From positions 1-33,533 of the IMG/VR virus record IMGVR_UViG_3300042549_003835: a stretch of DNA of 33,533 nucleotides; one strand, 5' to 3'. Below are positions 1-5,897 of the stretch, one piece after another. Origin of the DNA: a virus. Position 1 is the stretch's first letter. Every line of letters starts with the position of its first letter. Below the pieces are notes generated by a model. The model was not told the DNA's origin. It saw only the letters and a list, made by a program, of their open reading frames with translations, and ran no database searches. Position numbers and translations under genes: made by a program.

Positions 1-298
1 TTCGTAGAAGTTCAGCAAACTCCCAAGCCCGAAGGTCTTGTCTTTCGTGGCGTTCATCAAGGTCGATGATAGTCAAATCAATGGCCTTGGTCAGCCGCTC
101 GACCTCGGCCTTGAGGCGGGCGTTCTCTGATACAAGTGCATCCTTGTCTTCCGCACATTCATCAAGGGCTACAGGATAGTAATCAACGAAGTCTGAGTAA
201 CGCACCCAAGTCTCGGTAGATGTATACTTTGGCGTAAAGGTCTGCGACCTTACGCAAGAGCCAGTAATAATGAAGAATGGAGGGAGTTGTTTATTCAT
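1..298 (-). CDS. Hypothetical coiled-coil protein, 3' end outside window
   Basis: An open frame begins at the ATG ending at 298 and runs off the left edge without a stop (at least 99 codons). The N-terminus reads MNKQLPPFFIITGSCVRSQT and is followed by an acidic stretch. A heptad-like segment around residues 63-80 (LVSENARLKAEVERLTKAI) suggests a coiled coil. The start lies inside the end of the neighbour at 291-629, giving an 8-base overlap of the ATGAATAA type, which suggests translational coupling. No family was recognised. It belongs to the leftmost cluster of small coiled-coil genes and is possibly structural or regulatory. Confidence 0.6.
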   Translation of the reverse strand, partial: MNKQLPPFFIITGSCVRSQTFTPKYTSTETWVRYSDFVDYYPVALDECAEDKDALVSENARLKAEVERLTKAIDLTIIDLDERHERQDLRAWEFAELLR

Positions 299-629
299 TG
301 TTCTTCTTTCTGGATTTTGCCTTTTTAAGGGCTTCTGTCAATTCCATATTTTCAGAATTTAACTTTTCGTTGTTCTCTGAGAGTTCACGAACCATATGAG
401 AAAGGCGTAGCGTCTCCTTGTTAAGCCACTCAAAGTGCTGTTGACGATAGCCGTAGCCTCCGTTGGCTTCGATGCCTTCTAACTTGGCCTCAAGACGCTT
501 AATCTGCGTGGCTCTCTCCGCAAGATGACCACGCTGTTCCGCAACAGTCATCTCAAGACACTGGATACGGTCTTCTGGAGTCGGCTCTCGTAGTGAGTTA
601 TCGCTTAGAAGGTTTTTTAGCCACTTCAT
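291..629 (-). CDS. Small coiled-coil protein of unknown function
   Basis: 112 residues from the ATG at 629. From about residue 15 onward the sequence is mostly charged heptads (QIKRLEAKLEGIEA, then LSENNEKLNSENMELTEALK), so two coiled-coil helices broken by a GGYGYRQQH turn are likely. The C-terminus is strongly basic (KKAKSRKKNNE). No domain was recognised and no signal peptide or membrane segment is visible. It overlaps the upstream gene by 32 bases and the downstream gene by 8. The sequence before the ATG is A-rich with no Shine-Dalgarno site. The start is plausible rather than certain because of the long upstream overlap. Confidence 0.6.
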   Translation of the reverse strand: MKWLKNLLSDNSLREPTPEDRIQCLEMTVAEQRGHLAERATQIKRLEAKLEGIEANGGYGYRQQHFEWLNKETLRLSHMVRELSENNEKLNSENMELTEALKKAKSRKKNNE

Positions 630-897
630 GTTTTTTTATTGGTTTGGGGTTTAAGTTGTTTTGCACTAACCAAGCCTTACGCTCAAAACGATTAATGCAC
701 TTATCCATCATACGCAACCATTGCATTTGGTCAAGCAAAACTTTATAAGTAATGCCACCTGTCGTCTCTGTCATCTCATACTTCCCGTTGGCAGGATTCC
801 ACTGCCATTTCGGGAGTATGTTTCTGAGTTTCTTTTTGAACTTCTTACGCTTGGATAACGCTGACCGCTTAATCTTCGATTTTGCGGAACGCTTCAT
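598..897 (-). CDS. Basic small protein of unknown function
   Basis: 99 residues from the ATG at 897. A longer in-frame extension reaches 1050, but it only shadows the upstream gene in another frame, so I prefer 897. The first 30 residues are extremely basic (MKRSAKSKIKRSALSKRKKF), followed by a W-rich core (PKWQWNPANGKYEMTETTGG) and a second basic tail. It may bind nucleic acid or another acidic partner; this is inference. It overlaps the neighbours by about 30 bases at each end, an unusually tight arrangement repeated at both junctions. No Shine-Dalgarno site is present. Confidence 0.5.
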   Translation of the reverse strand: MKRSAKSKIKRSALSKRKKFKKKLRNILPKWQWNPANGKYEMTETTGGITYKVLLDQMQWLRMMDKCINRFERKAWLVQNNLNPKPIKKHEVAKKPSKR

Positions 898-1216
898 CAA
901 ACGGGAAGTTCTTAGCCTTTTCAAGTTCTTCTGGCGTGGTCGCAAGAGACATTTTGCTAATCTTGGTGACAAGCATATCGTTCTTGGCCTTGAGGTCGTA
1001 GATTTCGGCACGAAGGGCGTGGTTGTTAGCGATGATTTCGCTACCAGCACGGTTCATCATGGCAAGTTCTTCACGAAAGAAGATAGCATCCTCACCTGCA
1101 AGTTCAAGAATCTTCTCAATCTTACGCATACGCAGGTTAGTGCGTTCGACATTGCCGTAATACTTGTCGGTATTCACATTTTTGTGGCCTTTGCCACCGC
1201 AACAGGAGTTTCCCAT
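869..1216 (-). CDS. Coiled-coil protein with Cys-rich N-terminus
   Basis: 115 residues from the ATG at 1216. The frame is open to 1402 but that extension only shadows the histone-like gene, so the start four bases after that gene's stop is preferred. The N-terminus is MGNSCCGGKGHKNVNTDKYY. Residues 30-100 are largely helical and charged, with likely coiled coil (NNHALRAEIYDLKAKNDMLV). No family was recognised. It directly follows the histone-like gene, probably on the same transcript, so a shared role on phage DNA is conceivable but unsupported. Confidence 0.55.
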   Translation of the reverse strand: MGNSCCGGKGHKNVNTDKYYGNVERTNLRMRKIEKILELAGEDAIFFREELAMMNRAGSEIIANNHALRAEIYDLKAKNDMLVTKISKMSLATTPEELEKAKNFPFDEAFRKIED

Positions 1217-1220
1217 GTGA

Positions 1221-1427
1221 TTACGAGTTTCCGAGGATGAATGCGGCGACAGCCGCATCGAGGGTCTTCTTGCCTCCGTTATGCTCCTTGCAGGAGATGA
1301 GAACCTTATTCTCGATATATCGGTCAAGTGCCATAGCGAAGTCAGCCGAAACACGCTTTCCGTGGGTCTTGGCAAACTTTCGAACAGCGGAAGTCTTGAC
1401 ATAGTTAGTCTTTGTGGGGGAGGCCAT
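1221..1427 (-). CDS. Putative histone-fold DNA-binding protein
   Basis: 68 residues, the usual size of an archaeal HMf-type or short bacterial histone. Seen: helix-like 11-21 (KTSAVRKFAKT), a loop with GKRVS (23-27), a long helix 27-49 (SADFAMALDRYIENKVLIS), a second loop GGKKTLD (51-57) and a short third helix (AAVAAFIL). Known: in archaeal histones the first loop has the pattern (A/G)xRVS and the second has GRKT, whose Lys/Arg and Thr contact DNA backbone; both patterns are present here in the right order and spacing. The central helix is somewhat short, as in bacterial histones of the Bdellovibrio type. Inferred: a dimeric DNA-binding or compacting protein. A generic three-helix protein is the alternative. 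A TTGCTT/CATACT promoter lies upstream. Confidence 0.6.
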   Translation of the reverse strand: MASPTKTNYVKTSAVRKFAKTHGKRVSADFAMALDRYIENKVLISCKEHNGGKKTLDAAVAAFILGNS

Positions 1428-1465
1428 ATTAGTTATATTTGTGGGTGGTTAGTGGTGAGAGATAC

Positions 1466-1493
1466 AGTATGCACAGTTTTTTCAAAAAAGCAA
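1466..1493 (-). promoter_or_regulatory. Promoter for histone-like gene
   Basis: Reading leftward: TTGCTT, 16 bases, CATACT. The ATG follows about 38 bases after the -10 box, so this transcript has a leader. The -35 box is weak, but spacing and the CATACT box match other promoters of the window. The spacer contains TTTTGAAAAAAC, an A/T inverted run also found at the next promoter to the right. Confidence 0.45.
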
Positions 1494-1501
1494 GCACTAT
1501 T

Positions 1502-1840
1502 TTAGTCATTGATGAACTTGGTCAGTTCCGTGCCGAGGCACTCAACATCGTCCTTGAAGTTGCGTAGTTCGGCTTCAAGCAGGTGCAGTTGCTTGACGAC
1601 CTCATCAAGGGAGCGTTCAGCACGGCCAAGGCGGGCTTTGGAGCGTTCAACCTCATCAGCATCCACGCCGTCATCGCTATCGTCCTCAAGGCAAGTCTCG
1701 ACCTCTTCCTTGCACATATCAACCCAGTGCTTGGCATCGTAGACCTCTTCAACCATAGCCGAGAGGTGCTTGGCTTTCTCAGCCATCTTATTAAGGTAAA
1801 AGGACTTATACTTGAGTGCTTCTGTGTTCGTGTTTTTCAT
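1502..1840 (-). CDS. Acidic coiled-coil protein of unknown function
   Basis: 112 residues from the ATG at 1840. An in-frame ATG at 1858 would give 118 residues, but it lies inside the probable -10 box, so 1840 is preferred. Seen: a helical N-terminal half (NKMAEKAKHLSAMVEEVYDA), an acidic loop (EDDSDDGVDADE, about 56-67) and a second helix with heptads (SKARLGRAERSLDEVVKQLH), suggesting an antiparallel coiled-coil hairpin. No family was recognised. It is the first gene of the leftmost transcription unit, after a terminator at about 2030. Confidence 0.6.
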   Translation of the reverse strand: MKNTNTEALKYKSFYLNKMAEKAKHLSAMVEEVYDAKHWVDMCKEEVETCLEDDSDDGVDADEVERSKARLGRAERSLDEVVKQLHLLEAELRNFKDDVECLGTELTKFIND

Positions 1841-1849
1841 AGTCCACTC

Positions 1850-1877
1850 AGTATCCATACTTTTTTAAAAATAGCAA
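1850..1877 (-). promoter_or_regulatory. Promoter for gene 1502-1840
   Basis: Leftward TTGCTA, 16 bases, GATACT, then 9 bases to the ATG at 1840, which predicts a leaderless or nearly leaderless mRNA. It shares a 30-base pattern (CTTGCT, T-run, A-run, then ATACTG) with the promoter at 1466-1493. Confidence 0.5.
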
Positions 1878-1896
1878 GTGCCTTTTTATCTATTTT

Positions 1897-1944
1897 CTTA
1901 TTGAGACAGTATTGAGATTGAGATTGAGTCTCAGTATCAATAAG
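1897..1944 (+). repeat. ATTGAG direct repeats inside an inverted repeat
   Basis: Four ATTGAG units occur at about 1900-1927, three of them in tandem. They are flanked by an inverted pair CTTATTGA (1897-1904) and TCAATAAG (1937-1944), with TGAGAC/GTCTCA as an inner pair. The element lies just upstream of a consensus plus-strand promoter and upstream of a leftward promoter, the position of an operator or of an intrinsically structured DNA site. Function is inferred. Confidence 0.5.
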
Positions 1945-1963
1945 CATCTGCTTGCGAATTGTC

Positions 1964-1992
1964 TTGACAGAAAGCCACAGCCTCAGTATAAT
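1964..1992 (+). promoter_or_regulatory. Perfect consensus sigma70 promoter on the plus strand
   Basis: TTGACA (1964-1969), 17 bases, TATAAT (1987-1992): a full match to the sigma70 consensus in boxes and spacing. No plus-strand coding region follows. The expected transcript starts near 2000 and runs through the hairpin at 2024-2041 into antisense of the genes at 2049-2434. Confidence 0.65.
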
Positions 1993-2023
1993 CTATATAT
2001 TAAGAAACCGAATTACAAAACAA

Positions 2024-2041
2024 GCACCCCGCAGGGGGTGC
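2024..2041 (-). terminator. Rho-independent terminator of leftward accessory operon
   Basis: A 7-bp perfect stem (GCACCCC/GGGGTGC) with a GCAG-type loop. In the leftward direction it is followed by TTGTTTTG. It lies just after the stop of the acidic gene at 2049-2171. The same hairpin would form early in the plus-strand transcript but has no U-run on that side. Confidence 0.65.
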
Positions 2042-2048
2042 GACCTTG

Positions 2049-2171
2049 CTACCTCATTTCCTCATCATCAATATCATAATCCTCATCAAACCAAAGACAA
2101 TGGCTTTCATCTTCATAGTCATCTGAGGATGACCACCCAGAATCATTATCTTCATCGTCTGGGTCTATCAT
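2049..2171 (-). CDS. Very acidic 40-residue protein
   Basis: 40 residues from the ATG at 2171, which overlaps the stop of the SWIM gene as ATGA, a classical coupling junction. 19 of 40 residues are Asp or Glu, with no Lys and a single Arg at the C-terminus. It begins MIDPDDEDND and ends DIDDEEMR. It is followed within 10 bases by a terminator, so it is the last gene of the operon. Charge and size recall DNA-mimic or polymerase-binding phage peptides, but there is no sequence evidence for such a role. Confidence 0.55.
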   Translation of the reverse strand: MIDPDDEDNDSGWSSSDDYEDESHCLWFDEDYDIDDEEMR

Positions 2172-2434
2172 AAAGATATATTATTGGCTATCATAAATGC
2201 CTTACAGGCATTTATATGCTTACACTGATAAGGCTTCATCCATAAAAAGTAATCAGCCTGTCTAAACTCCCAATCCTCGCAAGAACACTGATAACGACCA
2301 TCATTCTCAAGAAGGTCTACCAAATGCACGACCTCTGGTCGTGATTCGCTCCACACCAAGAACCTGTGGTTGCAGTCGTAAAACTCTACCTCAAGGCTCT
2401 TGTGTGATAATGATTGGGGCTTTCTTTCCTGCAT
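2168..2434 (-). CDS. SWIM-type zinc-finger protein
   Basis: 88 residues. The C-terminal half carries C50-x-C52-x18-C71-x-H73 (QCSCEDWEF ... YQCKHINACKAF), the CxCxnCxH signature of SWIM zinc fingers, followed by the usual helix. Known: SWIM domains bind DNA or proteins and occur in MULE transposases, SWI2/SNF2 ATPases and plant regulators. Here the domain stands alone after a 45-residue N-terminus. The only reasonable ATG (2434) lies 44 bases inside the upstream gene. The stop overlaps the next ATG. Role in the phage is unknown; nucleic-acid binding is inferred. Confidence 0.65.
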   Translation of the reverse strand: MQERKPQSLSHKSLEVEFYDCNHRFLVWSESRPEVVHLVDLLENDGRYQCSCEDWEFRQADYFLWMKPYQCKHINACKAFMIANNISL

Positions 2435-2660
2435 ACGCTATTCCCCGAACAGTATTGTATTCGTAAAATTCAAGGGCTTCCTCGTATTCCATCCCATCTA
2501 CATCTTGGAGAGCCAGAAGTATCCTGTTCTCTGAGTAGACTATGCGTCCATCGCTGGTGAGGCCAAGAATAGCACGGTCAAAGGTTTCGTTTGGCTCAAG
2601 CCGTAACGCCTTTGGGTCAGCGTTAGCAAGCAGTTCTTCAATCTTTTGTTTGTTTGTCAT
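2391..2660 (-). CDS. Hypothetical protein, 89 aa
   Basis: 89 residues from the ATG at 2660. It has a helical N-terminus (MTNKQKIEELLANADPKAL), then a compact mixed segment (FDRAILGLTSDGRIVYSENR), an acidic helix (DGMEYEEALEFYEYNTVRG) and a terminal strand (KKAPIIITQEP). It looks like a folded soluble domain with no cysteines. No family was recognised. The 3' end overlaps the SWIM gene by 44 bases and the 5' end follows the metallopeptidase-like gene by 6 bases, so the three are co-transcribed. Confidence 0.6.
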   Translation of the reverse strand: MTNKQKIEELLANADPKALRLEPNETFDRAILGLTSDGRIVYSENRILLALQDVDGMEYEEALEFYEYNTVRGIAYAGKKAPIIITQEP

Positions 2661-2666
2661 TATTAA

Positions 2667-2948
2667 TCAAATTTCAACTTTTCGATAACCCTCACGCCAC
2701 AGGACGGCGGAAATCATTTCAGAAATACGCTCAATGCCTTCTTCTGTGATTTCTGGCTGGGCTTCATGTAAGATTTCGTGGACAAGGGTATCAAGCATTT
2801 CTGAAGGCTCTTGGCGAGGGTCAACTTTAATAATACCATCGCTCCAAATTCCGAACGGAGTCTTGGATTTGCCATTTTTTTGAAGTTTTGGTCGTGAACT
2901 GCCAAGTTTGGCATACACAACTTTTGGTAGGTTTACTTTATCAGCCAT
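2667..2948 (-). CDS. Mini zinc-metallopeptidase-like protein (HExxH)
   Basis: 93 residues from the ATG at 2948. A longer frame to 3068 shadows the neighbouring zinc-ribbon gene and is not used. H57-E-I-L-H61 within DTLVHEILHEAQPE is a canonical HExxH motif on a predicted helix. A Glu-rich helix follows (EEGIERISEMIS, about 69-80), which could supply a third ligand as in gluzincins or SprT-like folds. At 93 residues it is smaller than known active proteases and may be a minimal catalytic core or a degenerate fold. The substrate is unknown. Confidence 0.55.
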   Translation of the reverse strand: MADKVNLPKVVYAKLGSSRPKLQKNGKSKTPFGIWSDGIIKVDPRQEPSEMLDTLVHEILHEAQPEITEEGIERISEMISAVLWREGYRKVEI

Positions 2949-2949
2949 T

Positions 2950-3180
2950 TTATAATACAGGGTCGTATGGTTTGTCTGGGCTAATATGCCAATATGTTTG
3001 CATACCGCATTCTTTGCAGTCGCTTGAACCACGATAGTTCTTACAGATTTCACCAGTAAAGAGGTCAACCCTCTTGGCTACATTGACAGTTGCTATACCC
3101 CAGTTCCTTTTATCACAATACTCGCAAGGCTCATACGGTTGTATGTCCATCGGAATATTATAATTTGGGAATTCGGCCAC
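2950..3180 (-). CDS. Small zinc-ribbon-like protein
   Basis: 76 residues from a GTG at 3180 that shares one base with the preceding TAG stop (TAGTG); the ATG at residue 11 is an alternative. C19-E-Y-C22 and C55-K-E-C58 form two CxxC knuckles, with an extra C46, and suggest a four-cysteine zinc ribbon. The N-terminus is proline- and tyrosine-rich. No specific family was recognised. It lies among other small metal-binding candidates (SWIM and HExxH) in one operon. Confidence 0.55.
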   Translation of the reverse strand: MAEFPNYNIPMDIQPYEPCEYCDKRNWGIATVNVAKRVDLFTGEICKNYRGSSDCKECGMQTYWHISPDKPYDPVL

Positions 3181-3566
3181 TACCTTGCTGAGTGTCTACT
3201 CGGCTTAAAATTAAGTTCCTTCAGATACTTATCACGAATTTTTCGTGCCTTTACATCGTCTTTATCCAAGGGCTTGACTATTACCTTTCCTCCGATTGTA
3301 ACCTTTAGATAGAAGACCCCACGGGGGTCTGGCTTAATCATATGATGGTTTTCGTTCTTAAGAAAATGATTAACATCAAGAACGGGCGGGGCTATTTCAA
3401 TACGAGTTCCGTCTTCATTAAACTCATAGTCCGTCCCAGCCTTAAGGAGATACTTAACACGCTCTGGGTCAATGCCGAGGCCGTTAGCCCTCCACAGCAT
3501 ATCTTGCGTCACAGGGCGGGCCTTCCCGCCCACAAACGGGTTACTTGAATTGGCGTGTAAGGTCAT
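3180..3566 (-). CDS. Hypothetical protein, 128 aa
   Basis: 128 residues from the ATG at 3566, 26 bases inside the upstream gene. Seen: a short helical segment with ITQ-like phasing (PVTQDMLWRANGLGIDPERV), an extended central region, and a C-terminal beta/helix unit (GVFYLKVTIGGKVIVKPLDK then DDVKARKIRDKYLKEL). The C-terminal half superficially resembles AP2 or integrase-type DNA-binding domains in its beta-strand plus basic-helix order, but the match is too weak to assign. The gene is coupled to the downstream zinc-ribbon gene by TAGTG. Confidence 0.55.
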   Translation of the reverse strand: MTLHANSSNPFVGGKARPVTQDMLWRANGLGIDPERVKYLLKAGTDYEFNEDGTRIEIAPPVLDVNHFLKNENHHMIKPDPRGVFYLKVTIGGKVIVKPLDKDDVKARKIRDKYLKELNFKPSRHSAR

Positions 3567-3750
3567 TGATTTTTTCGCAAAGTTCCTTCATGTCCTTGTC
3601 CTTAAAGGAAAGCATCATTTCAAGTTCTAAGATACGCTTTTGCATATCCTCTATGCCGTCTTGGCCTTTAAGCATTGCTTCAACTACTTCTGGACTTGTT
3701 CCAAGAAGCACTGCAACGCCTGTTATTGAATTTGAGCGGGATTTCTTCAC
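3541..3750 (-). CDS. Small coiled-coil protein, leaderless GTG start
   Basis: 69 residues starting at GTG 3750. It has a basic N-terminus (KKSRSNSITGVAVLLGTSPE) followed by a long charged helix with heptads (MQKRILELEMMLSFKDKDMK), probably a coiled coil. No family was recognised. A TTGACA-N16-CATAGT promoter ends 7 bases before the GTG, so translation would begin at the 5' end of the mRNA. It is the first gene of the unit that continues leftward to the terminator at 2024-2041. Confidence 0.6.
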   Translation of the reverse strand: MKKSRSNSITGVAVLLGTSPEVVEAMLKGQDGIEDMQKRILELEMMLSFKDKDMKELCEKINDLTRQFK

Positions 3751-3757
3751 TCAGAAT

Positions 3758-3785
3758 ACTATGCCGATTGTAAAAAGAATGTCAA
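3758..3785 (-). promoter_or_regulatory. Leaderless promoter for gene 3541-3750
   Basis: Leftward TTGACA, 16 bases, CATAGT, 7 bases, GTG. It lies two bases after the stop of the ParB-like gene, so it can restart transcription inside the accessory operon. Confidence 0.6.
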
Positions 3786-3787
3786 GA

Positions 3788-4504
3788 TTATTCCTCAACA
3801 GAACTACGCTTCTTCTTTGGCTTCTTCTTAGTGACCTCAACTGCGTCATCGAGACCAATGCCTCCATCAATTTGCTCATCGGCAACCTTATACCAAGTCA
3901 TTGAGTCTTCTGCTTGCTTCTTGTTATTCTCGATAACCTCCTTGCCATCCACGAAGTCCCAGAGGGTTGGGAGGCGAGTGCGGCCAGACTCAGCGGGAAA
4001 CCACGCTTCAGAGTAAGCCCAATTCTGAACATCCTTGGCTTCGAAAACATCAGACTTCATTAGCAATTGAATTTCGTCAAATGTAGCACCAATATCAACG
4101 GCCAACTTGTCCATTGGAATCTTGTGCTTCTCTACGAGTTCACGAACATACTCGCTCATGCGGAACGCAAGGTGCGTTCCCTTGGCTCTATTAATACGGA
4201 CAGTGATGACCATTGCCTCAACATCAGAAATGTCGAGGACGGCACATGGAACTCTTCCGTGATACTTTGAACGAAGGCTCGGAGAAAGGCGACTGAGCGT
4301 CCAGCGATGGAAGCCGTCTATGATGACATTGTTCTTATTAATTAAAATTGGCTGAATCCATCCTGTGAGAAGAATTGAACGCTCAATGAGGTTCATCTCT
4401 GCATTCATAACCCTGTTCGGGTTATAATGGTTAGCCACAAGTTGGTCGCACTCAATCCATTGAATGTTCTCTACTGGCTCAAGTTTGTTTGGTTCATTTG
4501 TCAT
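3788..4504 (-). CDS. ParB/Srx-domain protein, IbrB-like
   Basis: 238 residues from the ATG at 4504, which overlaps the PAPS-reductase stop as ATGA; an ATG at 4519 is less likely. Residues 12-75 show the ParB N-terminal (ParB/Srx) fold: the VANHYNPNR segment, LIERSILLTGWIQPILI, then IIDGFHRW, whose GxHR box is the nucleotide-binding and catalytic signature of the family. A helical middle and a Lys-rich tail (KKKPKKKR) follow. Known: ParB-type domains act as CTP switches, nucleases or regulators, and stand-alone versions pair with PAPS-reductase-like proteins (IbrA/IbrB in E. coli). This pairing makes a regulatory or DNA-processing role more likely than plasmid-type partition. Confidence 0.8.
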   Translation of the reverse strand: MTNEPNKLEPVENIQWIECDQLVANHYNPNRVMNAEMNLIERSILLTGWIQPILINKNNVIIDGFHRWTLSRLSPSLRSKYHGRVPCAVLDISDVEAMVITVRINRAKGTHLAFRMSEYVRELVEKHKIPMDKLAVDIGATFDEIQLLMKSDVFEAKDVQNWAYSEAWFPAESGRTRLPTLWDFVDGKEVIENNKKQAEDSMTWYKVADEQIDGGIGLDDAVEVTKKKPKKKRSSVEE

Positions 4505-5589
4505 AAAAGTTTTTTCCATTCTTTCTGGTTTTTGCGGAAAGGCAAGAGTAATTTCCAGATTTGTCCACGGACGAAGTATTTGAGGACATAATCATAAGGG
4601 TAGTTATTCATGCCCTTATTTCGCTCAGATTCGCTTAACTTCCCAATCTGCACAAGACGCTGTAAAGCCAAGTCACGAGACTTGCCCTCCTCGTAATGCT
4701 CACAAATATACCTGTGGATACCATCCCAATTCTTTCCATACTTCTCTTGAACAACAGCATCATTACGAGACTCCGAGTATCTATCGTGAGTCGCTTGGTC
4801 TGGAAATATTTTAAGAAGTTGGTCATAGAACTGCGGGTCGATTTGTCGAAGTTTTTTAAGGTGTCTGATTTTCTCTGGGTGGAGGAATGGAGAGGTTCTT
4901 AGTTCCATTTTGGCATAGAGTTGCCAGTCATAAATTTTGCTATAAGGCAGTTTATTGTCGTAAAGATACTTGAGAACATCACGCTCTTCCCAGTCATACA
5001 TCGGCTTGCAAAGGGTAGCCCACTTGCAACCGTTAGACTTGTTGATGTAATTTTCTACGAGTTTATTTACTGACCCACGCCAGCGGAAACGAGACTCAGA
5101 CGCACGGATGCCATTCATCTGGGCTACCTTCCCCGTAAACCATTGACACTGATATTCTTCGATTTCCTTAGCCCACCATTCTAAGTTCCATATTTCTTCG
5201 GTTGGTCGAATTGCATAGTCTGGAATTGGACGCATCGTTTCTCGATTGCGGAAGTCCCACTGCCTGTATTCGATTGGCTTGTTAAATACATATCGTAAGG
5301 AAGGTTCTGGGATGAGTAGATGATGCATACGCACCCAAGGCATTGAGGCGTAGTGTCTAACGAAATCCACCGTGTTCCCGAGGGTAAATTCATCGTGTCT
5401 GAAGACACAGTTGACAAACTTAAGTCCTCTCTCTTGTGCGACCTCCCAAGCAAGGTGAGCAAGAACTTGCGAGTCCTTTCCACCAGAGAATAAGACGATG
5501 GGGGTGTCGTGAATATCATAAATGTGGTGTATTCTTTGCTTTGCGGCAGTAAGAACATCAATCCCCATTGGGGACTTAAATCGGCTCAT
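4501..5589 (-). CDS. PAPS reductase family protein, IbrA-like
   Basis: 362 residues. The N-terminal PP-loop S35-GGKDS-40 (IVLFSGGKDSQVLAHLAWE) is the ATP-pyrophosphatase signature of the PAPS reductase/N-type ATPase superfamily. Family-like features follow: FRHDEFTLGNTVDFVRHYA, the GIRASESRFR segment (an RxxES motif) and CKPMYDWEERDVLKYL. Known: assimilatory PAPS reductases are about 250 residues, so this longer form fits the IbrA/DndC-like branch seen in phages and DNA-modification loci. It is coupled by ATGA overlaps both to the gene upstream (5586-5897) and to the ParB-like gene downstream. Activity on sulfate, nucleotides or DNA cannot be decided from sequence. Confidence 0.8.
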   Translation of the reverse strand: MSRFKSPMGIDVLTAAKQRIHHIYDIHDTPIVLFSGGKDSQVLAHLAWEVAQERGLKFVNCVFRHDEFTLGNTVDFVRHYASMPWVRMHHLLIPEPSLRYVFNKPIEYRQWDFRNRETMRPIPDYAIRPTEEIWNLEWWAKEIEEYQCQWFTGKVAQMNGIRASESRFRWRGSVNKLVENYINKSNGCKWATLCKPMYDWEERDVLKYLYDNKLPYSKIYDWQLYAKMELRTSPFLHPEKIRHLKKLRQIDPQFYDQLLKIFPDQATHDRYSESRNDAVVQEKYGKNWDGIHRYICEHYEEGKSRDLALQRLVQIGKLSESERNKGMNNYPYDYVLKYFVRGQIWKLLLPFRKNQKEWKKLL

Positions 5590-5897
5590 TTGATTTCGCT
5601 GGCTATGGCTATAAGTTTGTCCGCAAGTTTGCGGAGTGCCGATACATTATACTGAACATACTCGCCGTCAAGTTGAAAAGACAACTCTCCAGCAATATTG
5701 CGAAGCGTTTCAATATTGTCTTTTCTTTTATTAAATCTTTTAATAATGTCTTCTGCCTGTGCGAGAGGAATGGTAACTAATGGCTCTTTGTATTCAAGAC
5801 CGTTAGCCTCCATCTTCCTTATGCGTGTCTTTACTCGGGCAATCTGATGCCTTATAAGCGTTTCCCCATCCGTCTTTGGGGAGTAATTATTTGGCAT
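5586..5897 (-). CDS. Hypothetical helical protein coupled to PAPS reductase gene
   Basis: 103 residues from the ATG at 5897; longer in-frame versions to 5951 shadow the upstream gene. Predominantly helical and charged (LIRHQIARVKTRIRKMEANG; LAQAEDIIKRFNKRKDNIET; SALRKLADKLIAIASEIK). No family was recognised. The stop shares the ATGA junction with the PAPS-reductase start, so the three genes 5897-3788 form a translationally linked set and this one may be a partner of the pair. It overlaps the preceding gene by 11 bases. Confidence 0.6.
   Translation of the reverse strand: MPNNYSPKTDGETLIRHQIARVKTRIRKMEANGLEYKEPLVTIPLAQAEDIIKRFNKRKDNIETLRNIAGELSFQLDGEYVQYNVSALRKLADKLIAIASEIK

Noticed and set aside
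1198-1216. MGNSCC N-terminus resembling a eukaryotic N-myristoylation/palmitoylation signal.
   Set aside because: Tailed phages replicate in bacteria, which lack N-myristoyltransferase. The match is short and probably chance.
869-1402. 177-residue reading of the Cys-rich coiled-coil gene.
   Set aside because: The first 62 codons run out of frame through the histone-like gene; the start at 1216, just after its stop, is more likely.
5143-5170. Plus-strand TTGACA inside the PAPS-reductase gene.
   Set aside because: No -10 box at 16-17 bases and no gene or hairpin downstream; expected by chance in coding DNA.
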